DNA of 15,824 nt from Jimgerdemannia flammicorona (lineage: Eukaryota; Mucoromycota; Endogonomycetes; Endogonales; Endogonaceae), in NCBI GenBank assembly GCA_003990745.1, contig RBNI01003461.1, positions 1 through 15,824 on the forward strand, given 5' to 3'. A program made the position numbers and the translations under genes. The notes beneath the pieces were generated by a model. The model did not search any database and had not been told where the DNA came from. It worked only from the letters and a program-made list of their open reading frames with translations. Of this stretch, positions 8,431-15,824 are shown in pieces (within the stretch, counting starts at the first letter, position 1; every line of letters starts with the position of its first letter).

Positions 8431-8688
8431 CATCAAACAGACTTTCCCAGCCTATATGGTATAGCTTGGGACTATCTGGTGATTCCTGCCTCCAGTGCTC
8501 CTATTGAGCAGGTGTTCTCAGATAGGGTAGACCTCATTGCTCCAAAGAGATATGTGCTGAATACTGAGATAATCTGAGCATATATATATCTGAAGTCTTG
8601 GTGGAGCTTGGGCTGCTAAAATTTGATGGGTCCTGGGGATTTACAGATAAGTTGGTTGGCCTTATAGAATATTTAAATATCTTTCCCA

Positions 8689-8694
8689 AATAAA
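8689..8694 (+). promoter_or_regulatory. Candidate poly(A) signal of the hAT transposase
   Basis: AATAAA lies 70 nt downstream of the transposase stop at 8617-8619 and is followed by an A-rich stretch. Position and motif fit, but chance is possible in AT-rich DNA. Confidence 0.35.
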
Positions 8695-8744
8695 AAGAAA
8701 AAAAACCTGAGGACTCAGCCCAGAGTTTGTAGCCCAAGTAGAGT

Positions 8745-9230
8745 AGTGGTCAGTGGGATTGGTGGCAGCAGAGGGAACATACAAAATTTGCAGCCCTCTG
8801 CTAGCAGTAAGGGGCTACCCCAAGCTATCAGTGTCTGGGTCAGTGGGCAGATCAGTGGATACAGGGTTGGTGGAGAGAGCATGCAAAATTTGCAGTCCTC
8901 TGCCAGCAGCAAGGGGCAGCCCTAAGCCATAAGTATCTGGGACAGAGGGTTTGGCAGAGGGGGGGAGTAGGCAGAGAGAGTATACAAAATTTGTGGACCT
9001 CCACTAGTAGTAAGGAGCAGTACCAAGCTATCAGTATCCAGGTCAGTGGGTAGGGTCAGTTGGTGGGGTCAGTGGGTGCAGGGTCAGCAGAGAGAGTATA
9101 TAAAATTTGTGGCCCTCTACTGACAGCAAGGGGCACAAGTGTCTGGGATGGGTGGGGTAGGCAGAGAGAGCATACAAAATTTGCAGCCCTTTGCCAGTAG
9201 TATAAGGGCAGCCCCAAGTCACCCTGGAGT
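8745..9230. repeat. Satellite-like tandem repeat, unit about 75-116 bp, five copies
   Basis: Each unit has a core of about 37 bp: GAGAGAGYATACAAAATTTG, then CAGCCCTCTGCCAGCAG or a variant. The AAAATTT anchor occurs at 8783, 8885, 8986, 9102 and 9176, giving spacings of 102, 101, 116 and 74. The rest of each unit is G-rich with GTCAGTGGG and GTCTGGG words, and length varies through small internal duplications (GGGTCAGTGGG near 9045-9085). No gene lies here. Short minus-strand frames exist only because the unit is repeated. Confidence 0.85.
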
Positions 9231-9237
9231 CTGAGTC

Positions 9238-9347
9238 TGGGTTAGAGGGTGCATCTAGTAGTCAGAGGGTACTTCTGGTAGTCAGAGGGTACTTCTGACA
9301 GTTGGAGGGCATTTTTGATGATTGGAGGGTACTTCTGGTAGTCGAAG
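9238..9347. repeat. 20-bp tandem repeat, five units plus a partial one
   Basis: Units begin at 9238, 9258, 9278, 9298 and 9318, with a partial unit at 9338-9347. The consensus is GTAGTCAGAGGGTACTTCTG. Units 2 and 3 (9258-9277 and 9278-9297) are identical. A period of 20 is not divisible by three and argues against coding use. Confidence 0.9.
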
Positions 9348-9529
9348 TCCACCACAGATTCAGGCCCTATCACTGGTTCAGATCCTACAAGCACCCTGGC
9401 CATGTACTGCAGCACTGCACCAGTGATACTACAGAGCAGGACCAAGGGGCTGGTAGGGCCCAGCATAATGGCTAAACTAGTACTACAGAAGGGGCACCTG
9501 GCTACCAGCCCAACTCATATAAAATGGCT

Positions 9530-10000
9530 ACTGAACCCTCATGAAAGATTGCCTAACCCTCATGAAAGTTTGTCTAAACTCTCACAAAAACTGCTCTATC
9601 TACTGGTCCCAGGCCTTGATGAGCCTGTTATCCATTGTGAGTATGACGACTGTTATGTCTGAGCTCTCCTTGAAGGTGATAGTATCATAGTGGTCATGTG
9701 GTTGAAATAGGATAACTGTGTTGGCTACAAATGGGACCCCGAAACTGTAGGTGAGGTCATACCAGACTCTGCTACTATCCTCCCAGATTGGGCCCTTCCT
9801 TTCTAGGATGTAGAACATAATCAGGATAATATTATTGTCTGTATATATGGATAGAGAAACATTACATCTGATGTATTCTGATGTGACACAAGTGTATAGT
9901 TGGGTGAACTCTTGGTCCAGGACCTCATACTGCTAGGCTGTGCTGGTGGATACCTGCTCTTGGTCCAGCCCTGGGAGCCCCAGCTTAGAAACCTGCTAAA
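9530..10000 (-). pseudogene. Unrecognised coding-like relic
   Basis: On the minus strand one frame can be followed from about 10000 to about 9530 with only a few stops. Those before 9600 are TAG or TGA where CAG or CGA is plausible. The longest open part (9818-9600) reads with ordinary composition, for example GPIWEDSSRVWYDLTYSFGV and SSDITVVILTMDNRLIKAWD. Upstream in the same frame are QEFTQLYTCVTSEYIRCNV and a Gln-rich QVSTSTA stretch; downstream is FRQTFMRVRQSFMRV. The residue mix, the stop pattern and the presence of a few CpGs suggest a former protein. I do not recognise the family. It may belong to a further mobile element or a host gene fragment. Confidence 0.4.
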
Positions 10001-10425
10001 ATAGACAGTATCCAGTTAGTCATTTTTGTATGTGGGGAGGCAGAATCCCTCCAGGCTATAGTATCCAAAAAAAGCAGAGCTCCTCACCTCATATGGTATG
10101 CTAAATTACACCAAGAATGTATGTATAGCTATGCCAAGATCGCCACTAAGCTGGCCTACTATATACTCTACCAATCTGCTCAAAGAACCCCAGATTATAG
10201 CTGCTATTATCATACAGGCCATATTATGCTCATATGCAGTTTACTCTTCGATAGTACTTCTAAAGTTCTAATAGGGGTACAGAATCTTGTGCATTCCTGG
10301 AATTGTATCAAAAAGAGTATGTTGGTGAAGAGTGTGATCACCAGACCTTTCTCTGGTACTATTCACATTACACAAGCTTCAAGCAACAGTTTTTCGACAC
10401 AAAGCGAAGGAAAGGTATTATAAAC
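10001..10425 (+). other. Upstream region and probable 5' UTR of LINE copy B
   Basis: No supported gene lies here. The only long frame (10121-10423) overlaps the presumed UTR and resembles nothing known. The last part, from about 10380, is A-rich and ends with ATAAAC before the ORF1 start ATG. CpG dinucleotides become frequent from about 10250 (for example 10395-10405), which matches the better-preserved LINE rather than the DNA to its left, so the element's 5' end probably lies between about 10240 and 10380. No internal promoter motif is recognisable. Confidence 0.4.
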
Positions 10426-12438
10426 ATGTCTTCGAGTAAGAGTTCTGACGGGCATGCTGAGTCTGGTAGACCTGGGGCCTTTGGTTGGCAGTAGGTTGGG
10501 AGGGGTTATGGCCTGGGGATAGGAGCCTTTGGAGGGTCGAAGGGTGGTGAGAGTGCTGGAGGAGGGCCAGTGTCAGGTGGGAATAGAGGAGAGATGGGCC
10601 ATGTGAGCTTTGCTGACAAGGTGAAGGGGAGTGGATGGCTGACTGGAAGTCGGGCTGGTGCTGCGGTGGGGAAGGGCAAGGCAAGCCCTGGAAGGGGGGG
10701 AGGTTCTCTGGCTGGGGGTATGAGCATAGGGTCTGGAGGTATTGTGGCTGGGAGTGGGACTGCTGATGGGGGTGTGATAGTGAATCTGGAAAAAAAACAA
10801 GATGTGATGGCTGATGGCAGAGTCAGGCTGGGGCTACCGATTTTGAAGGGGGATCTGGCCAATGGTGTGATGGGGCTGGTGGTGGCACTATTACTCAAGA
10901 AGTCAATCTTGGAGTTTGTGGTCACCTTGTGCTTCTGAGGCTTAGCGGTGATGGCAAGAATAGTCTTGGGGCTTATCTCGCAGCAGGTGGCTGGGGCTGC
11001 TTCGGTGAAGTTCCTGAAGGGGCTGGAGGGGGTGGAGGTGGGATTTGAGGAGGCAGGCCCACTGGATGTGGCGATGAAGACTGGAGTGGTAGTTGGCGAA
11101 GTAGCGGTACCTATGGTGAGGTGCCTTAGGTGGGACCCCAGGGTAGTGCAGTTGCTGGTCAAAGGGGTACCTACGGTGATGAAGGTGGAGACCAGGAGGA
11201 GGGTTGAGGAGGTGATGGCCAAGTATGGCAATGTTGTGGATATTGGGTTCAGGGTGTGTGAGGGGATGGAGATCAGGACGGGTGATGTGGATGTCAGGAT
11301 TAGGCTGGCAGAGAGGGAGGCCATGGGAAAGGAGAGGGACTGGCCTTTGGTATTGATGTGGGGTGCTGTTATCTGTAGGGTGTTAAGGATGAAGGAGAGT
11401 GAGGAGGAGGAGGAGGACTTGTTAGAGACGCTGGAGGAGTTGGGTGGTACAGTGGAATGGAGGGTAAAGGCCTGGAAGCTTTTCGAGGAGTCAACGCATC
11501 TGGAGGTTGTAGAGAGGAAATGTGTCCGCATGGACAAGAAGCAGTGGGAGAGGGTACAGGGGCGTAGGAGGCAGAGGGAGCTTCTGGCGAGTATGACGGT
11601 AGAGGTGAAGAAGACGGCAGTTGGAGCTGAGGTGTCTGGGGGCATCGATGCCAGTGACTGGGCTGGTAATGGCAGAGGGGAGACTGAGGCAGGCAAGGAA
11701 GAGGCTGGGAAGGTGCTGGGCAAGGACCCCTATACCAATGGCACTTTTGAGATCTGGGAACAGGAATTGGATGACACCCCCCCTCCTCTTATCAGGAGGG
11801 GCCCAGCAGTGAAGAGAAGGGCACCTGAGGATGTGGTGATGAAGGGGGTCCAGTGGGTGCACTTTGGGGTCCCAGATGCAGAGAAAGGGGGCCAGGTAGT
11901 GGCAGCTGGTGAGGATGAGCTGGTGGATGTCCCTGAGGAGAAGTGGGATGAGACCACCAGTGTAGGTGCCGATGTCATGATGTTGGATGCAGGATGGCCA
12001 GCAACCCCTGGAGGGAAGGAGGTGGGGAACTTGCTGTGGATGCATATAATGATGGATAACCTTGCAGCGGATACATTGGGAGAGATGGACCTGCGGGCAA
12101 TGCTGGAGGAGCATTGGGAAAGGATTCTGCAGGGCGAGAGTATAGTGGAGGTACTAAAAGGGGAAATTCTTGTGATCTTCCTGGAGGAGGAGGGTTATGA
12201 GGTCGATGGAGTGAGGAAGGCGGAGCTGGCGGTAGTTGCAGGTGAGAGGGCAGCCTACTGTTGGGATGAGCATCATGGTTTGCAGCTCTGGAGGGAGGCT
12301 TGTCTGGAGTATAGGGAGGACTTTGAGGAGAGGGATGATGGAGCTATGGTAGAACTTCTGGAAGGGCTGGAGGCACAGGAATCAGGGGAAAGGGAACGAG
12401 CTGCTGAACGTGCATTGGACTTGGTGCAGGAAGAGTGA
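10426..12438 (+). pseudogene. LINE copy B ORF1 (RNA-binding protein), two in-frame stops
   Basis: The start is ATG 10426 (context AAACATGTC) and one frame runs to TGA 12436-12438, 670 codons, broken only by TAG 10492-10494 and TGA 10936-10938 with no frame change. The N-terminal 170 residues are Gly/Ser-rich and basic (SFADKVKG, KGKASPGRGGG). A middle block with VQLLVKGVPTVMK, RVEEVMAKYGNVVDIGF and GDVDVRIRLAE looks like the beta-alpha-beta plan of an RRM-type fold, as in ORF1 proteins of L1/Tx1-like elements; this is inference. The C-terminal half is strongly acidic and helical (EEEEEDLLETLEEL, ELLEGLEAQESGERERAAE) and may be coiled coil. No CCHC zinc knuckle is seen. Copy A confirms conservation of the GKERDWPLVL and EEEEDLLE parts. 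ORF1 proteins package the element's RNA. Confidence 0.8.
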
Positions 12439-15400
12439 GATACAGACTTGTAGAGGATGGGATATTCATTTAACATTATTACCTATAAACAGTACAACTA
12501 ATATTTTCTCTTTGAATGTGAATGGGTTGCGGAGATCTGGATGGCATAAGAACATTTTTACTTGGCTCAAGAGATTGGAGGCGGACCTCTTTTTACTACA
12601 GGATGTGAGGTGTGAGGATGAGGATGATAGGATGGAGTGGACTAGGGAATGGGGTGGGGCCACTGCTTGGTTTGGAAAGGTGGTGATTCTGGTGAGGAAG
12701 GGTAGAGGGGACTTGGAGAGCATCAGGAGCTGGGGGGATCGCCTGGTCTGGGGAGATTGGCAGAGGCCAGGGTGGGAGTCGGTGAGAGTTAGCTCTTGCT
12801 ACTGCCCTGCAGTTAGGGGTGAGAGAATTGCGTGGATTGAGGAGCTGATGGAGAAGGGTATTCTCTTGGAGGAAGGGGTGGATATTCTGGGGGAGGACTT
12901 CAATATGGTTTGGGATCAGCATCTTGATAGGACTGATGGAGGGAGGAGTGCAGGGGGGAGAAGTGGGGGGCTGGGGGTGTGGGAGGAGGTAGAGAGGTTG
13001 AGCTCATTGGGGGATATGGGCAGAATGTGGTGGGGTGATACAAGGGTCTATACACATTGGGTGAATGGCTTAGGTACCCAGATTGACTGGATTCTGATGG
13101 CTGAGTACTGGGGTTCTGATGTTTGGAAGTCATTAAAGGTGGAGTGGTGCCCATGGTCTGACCACTGGGGACTGTTGGGGCAGAGGCAGTTTGGAGGGAG
13201 TGGAGATGGACCCAGACATTGGCACCTTAACTCCTCCCTGCTGGCTGAGAAGGAGTTGTGGGACTCATGAGCAGAGGATATTCAGGCGAAGGTTGCTGTA
13301 TGGCGGCATGAAGGTTTGGCTGTGGATGTCTGTTGGAAACATTTGAAAGAGGCTGCAAGGGTCTTTTGGAGAGGAGCCAGTAGGGAGGCTGGGAGGCGGA
13401 GGAGGGAGCATACAAGGTGTGCTTCCAATAGGCTGTGGAGACTGCAATTGGATTGGGCCGATCTACTCACTTCTGATGGAGTGGAGGACTGGCAGATAGA
13501 GAGGGTGAAATTGGAGTTAGTGGAACTATAACAGGTGTTGCGAGATGAGGAGGAGACTCATATGTGAGGTATGGCTGCCAGGCTATAGTGGCAGGGGCTT
13601 GAGGAGGGTGAGCAGCCTACTAGGTACTCATCGAGACTCCTCCAGGCTAGGAGAGTGCGGCATCAGTGGGATGGCATCCTGGATGCTGATGGGGATATGG
13701 TGCATGGCACACAATGAATCTTAGGAGTTTTGAAAGAGCGATGGCAGAATTTGTGGAGTGAGGAAGAAGGGGGTGCAGGGGAGGAGGTGATTGCCAATAC
13801 ACTTGAGGAGTGGGGGCTGCCGCAAGTAGCTGATTTGGGTGACTTGGTCTTACCAGTACAAGGAGAGGAGATTCAGAGTGTCCTTGCAGCGACTAAACTT
13901 GGAACATCACCAGGAGAGGATGGATTGCTGTGGGACTTCTGGAAAAAGATGGTGAAGGTCCCTGGAATTTTGGATGAGATGGCTGCCCTCTGTGACCATG
14001 TTATTTAGAGGGGTGAGTGGGTTGGTGAGCAGGACCTTGGGCTGGTGGCCTTATTGTACAAAGATAAAGGTAGAAGGGAGGACTGGAGGAATTGGAGGCT
14101 GATTATACTCCTGGATATAGACAGGAAATTGGTGACTAAGGTGATCATTGCTAGGCTGCAGAAAGTTGCCCAAGGAGTGCTGGGGGAGAAGCAGCGGGGC
14201 TTTGTTGGGGGCAGGCTTATAAGAGATGGGACTGCTTGGGTTCACAGTGTCATTGAAGGAGCTCGGGCCTGTGGTCTAGATGGAAGGTTGGTTTTCTTGG
14301 ACCAGGAGAAGGCATATGACTGGGTATGACGGGTTTGGCTGGGCAAGGTGTTAGATCAAATTGGTGTTCCTCTGAGATTTCGGGCCTCTATGTTGAGTCT
14401 GCTGGGGAGCAGTCGGGCGGCATTGATGTGCAATGGACACTGTGGTCTGGCATTTTCCTTGGGAAGAGGAGTTCCTCAGGGGGATCCTTTGTCCCCTATT
14501 CTCTATGCTCTTTCACTAGAGTCATTGATGGATCATATTCGCCAAAAGGTGGCGGGGCTCTCCATATATGATATAGGGTGGAAGGTGGGGGCCTTTGCTG
14601 ATGATATGGTGGTTGGACTTGGGTCTGTGGCAGATGTCAAGGCACTGAAGGAGACAGTAGATTGGTATGAGGCTCACTCTGGGGCGAAGCTCAACTGGAA
14701 TAAGTGTGAGACAATGGTGCTAGGGAATGGGCTAGTGGGTGGGGACATCATTGGAACAATTGTCCCTTCTGGTGAGGTGGTGCAGTATCTGGGCATATTC
14801 CTCTCTATGTATGGCTCAGTCCTGCTATGGGTGTGGTGGAAGAGTAGGGTGACCATGTGGGGGGAGGCTCTTCGAGGTTGGGGAGGCCACTATATCTCTC
14901 TGGCAGGACGGGTGGCAATACTGAATATATATTGGTTCCCCAAGCTGTGGTACATGGCCTATCATCTGGACTTCCCAGCATGGGTGGTGAAGAGGCTGAT
15001 GAAAGTGGCTAGAGATTGGATTTGGGCAGGGAGGAGGGCCCAGGTCAGTTGGGATACTTTGGTGATACCAGTAGGCAGGGGGGGTCTAGGCCTTGTGGAT
15101 TTCCCCAAGTGGTTGCACTGTTTGAGAGCCTGGTGGCTGAAGAGAGCTACTGAACTGCAGGGCGGGGGTTGGATGCCTCTGCTGCAGAAGGTGTGGGAGA
15201 TGCGATCCTCCCCTCGAGGGTCCTCTGGAGATCTGCTCTCTATGGTGGGGCTGAATGGTGCTTGGCAGCTGTGATTCAAGGGCTTTTGGTGGGGAGTAGT
15301 AGAAGGAGCACACAGAATTAGCCTGCGTTGGCAGGGCAATGAGGGGGAGGTGCTGTGGGGGCCCAGTATATGGAGTTTGGATAGGCTGCTCCTGGGGGGT

Positions 15401-15824
15401 GCCCTACTTGAAACATTTGATATTGGGGATAGAGTGGAGTGCCAGCAGCATCTTGGCCTGGATCTTTGGCTGAGTGGTTGGCAGGCAGCAGGGATTGGCG
15501 AGGAGTGGGACTGAGTGGATATCTGGTCTTAGAGTGCCAAGGTGCAATGGTGGCTTCCCCCTAAATACTGGGTGGTATGGTGGCGAATGCTATGGAGGAA
15601 TGTCATGTTGAATTTCTGAACTGGGTATCTGATGGACAGTGGCCACTTTGAGTGTGAGGAGTGTTACAATGTGGGGCAGGCTGGGGGTCTGGTGCAGATG
15701 CCAGAACATTGGCTAGGAGAGTGTGAGGTATTGGGGGACTTTTGAGTAGTAATCGGGAATAGACTAGGTGTAGAGCAGAGGTTGGTTGGTGTGGGGGGCT
15801 GCTGGGATGATTTGAAATCTCAGC
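12410..15824 (+). pseudogene. LINE copy B ORF2 (endonuclease, reverse transcriptase, CCHC), 12 in-frame stops
   Basis: A single frame from ATG 12410 to the right edge carries a full L1/Tx1-type ORF2. The endonuclease spans about 12500-13200: FSLNVNGLRR; LFLLQDVR (Asp codon 12602, where Glu is usual); YCPAVRGE; GEDFN (12893-12904); TQIDWIL; WSDHW (13154-13168). The reverse transcriptase spans about 13880-14900: LGTSPGEDGLLWDFW; LVALLYKDKGRREDWRNWR; FLDQEKAYD (catalytic Asp 14300); GVPQGDPLSPILYALSLE; FADD (Asp pair 14600-14605); LNWNKCE; VQYLGI. The thumb and connection follow (SLAGRVAILN, LWYMAYHL, GGLGLVDF). The C-terminal CX2C-X14-H-X4-C motif has Cys at 15653 and 15662, His 15707 and Cys 15722. 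Stops lie at 13268, 13529, 13565, 13586, 13715, 14006, 14327, 15272, 15512, 15530, 15617 and 15743, with no frameshift. No RNase H domain is seen. Confidence 0.92.

Larger units (their letters stand above)
6142..8619 (+). pseudogene. hAT-family transposase, dead, with introns
   Basis: hAT transposases cut and paste DNA transposons. In order, one sees a BED-type finger part SEIWQHYTKIGDYVICNY (6142-6195), continued in another frame by NITSNIYQYIKDKYSDK (6317-6370); FRNWLFHWIVCIDQPFTTI, a conserved pre-catalytic block (6499-6558); PSANTIHKDILEAYRK; ISFLGITGHWIDLNWQLKS (6833-6890); TTDNATNN (7109-7135); HILNLIVQDYL (7220-7252); KLHKLVISV and KELILNIYICWNSIF (7303-7440); YNLLIDWLED (7810-7840); LRKYYSKTD (7925-7950); LDPCLKL (8054-8074); and the C-terminal dimerisation block DYLVIPASSAPIEQVFSD...APKRYVLNTEII...LKSWW, ending at TAA 8617-8619. 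Stops and at least one frameshift (7255-7300) make it dead. Three frame changes are explained by introns. I did not find terminal inverted repeats or a target-site duplication. Confidence 0.9.
6060..8745 (+). mobile_element. Relic of an autonomous hAT DNA transposon
   Basis: The transposase covers the full family domain order, from BED finger to dimerisation domain, so this was once a complete autonomous element of roughly 2.6 kb or more. The outer limits are estimates bounded by the microsatellite on the left and the satellite on the right. No 8-bp target duplication or terminal inverted repeat could be identified by eye. Confidence 0.75.
10300..15824 (+). mobile_element. L1/Tx1-type LINE, copy B, nearly full length, 3' end outside the window
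   Basis: This is a two-ORF non-LTR retrotransposon with ORF1 and ORF2 in frames 1 and 2, overlapping by 29 nt. Copying would be by target-primed reverse transcription, in which the endonuclease nicks DNA and the RT primes on the nick. The endonuclease-RT-CCHC order and the RT sequence (FLDQEKAYD, GVPQGDPLSP, FADD, then a long thumb) place it in the L1/Tx1 group rather than with site-specific REL-endonuclease LINEs. It is far less decayed than copy A and retains many CpGs. The left end is approximate, and the 3' UTR, tail and target duplication are not visible. Confidence 0.88.

Noticed and set aside
10506..11723. A 405-codon open frame antisense to LINE ORF1, rich in Pro, Ser and Thr
   Set aside because: It is the mirror of a Gly/Glu/Val-rich sense ORF that is conserved in copy A. 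Its composition is what antisense of such codons gives, and it has no recognisable domain. Its being open where the sense frame has one stop is not enough evidence.
12410..15824. TGA read as tryptophan (alternative code, for example mitochondrial) to explain the many TGA stops
   Set aside because: Three TAG and one TAA are also present, ordinary TGG codons are abundant in the same frame, and TGA 15617 faces His in copy A. Nuclear-type introns in the neighbouring hAT also argue against a mitochondrial origin.
1..15824. tRNA, rRNA or other structured RNA genes
   Set aside because: No cloverleaf-like arms with A and B box motifs and no rRNA-like stretches were found on either strand by reading.

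Overview
No intact gene was found in this window. It is a eukaryotic, very probably fungal, stretch made almost entirely of dead transposable elements. The organism cannot be named from this. A filamentous fungus, perhaps a basidiomycete, fits best for three reasons: the style of the Gypsy gag and protease; a hAT transposase carrying short fungal-size introns (68, 94 and 82 nt, one with a perfect TACTAAC branch point); and the heavy cytosine-deamination damage typical of silenced fungal repeats.

Layout, left to right. (1) Positions 1 to about 3220, minus strand: a badly decayed non-LTR retrotransposon (LINE) of L1/Tx1 type, here called copy A. It has the end of ORF1, the start of the endonuclease and the ORF2 C-terminus, but no reverse transcriptase. 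Its middle (about 1050-1700) is foreign sequence with a coding-like stretch. (2) About 3300-5600, plus strand: the 5' part of a Gypsy-type LTR retrotransposon, with a probable LTR, gag and retropepsin, cut off before the RT. (3) 5625-5960: a degenerate 14-bp minisatellite, then AT-rich microsatellite. (4) About 6100-8700, plus strand: a dead hAT transposase covering BED finger to C-terminal dimerisation domain, with at least three recognisable introns. (5) 8745-9347: a satellite of about 100 bp unit, followed by a 20-bp tandem repeat. (6) About 9530-10000, minus strand: an unrecognised coding-like stretch. (7) 10426 to the right edge, plus strand: a long, much better preserved LINE of the same family (copy B). 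It has ORF1 (10426-12438) and ORF2 (12410 to beyond 15824: endonuclease, RT, C-terminal CCHC motif).

The strongest theme is mutational. Copy B has 14 in-frame stops over about 5.4 kb but no net frameshift. Where copy A can be aligned, several of these stops are TGG codons in A. The first 9.3 kb contain only four CpG dinucleotides that I could find, and two independent tandem repeats vary at exactly the places expected from an ancestral CpG decaying to TpG or CpA. Together this reads as deamination-driven genome defence (methyl-CpG decay and/or RIP-like mutation) acting on repeats of different ages.

I see no undescribed multi-gene system. The most informative items are the deamination record, the hAT introns that restore frame, the endonuclease Glu-to-Asp change shared by both LINE copies, and two unassigned coding-like segments.
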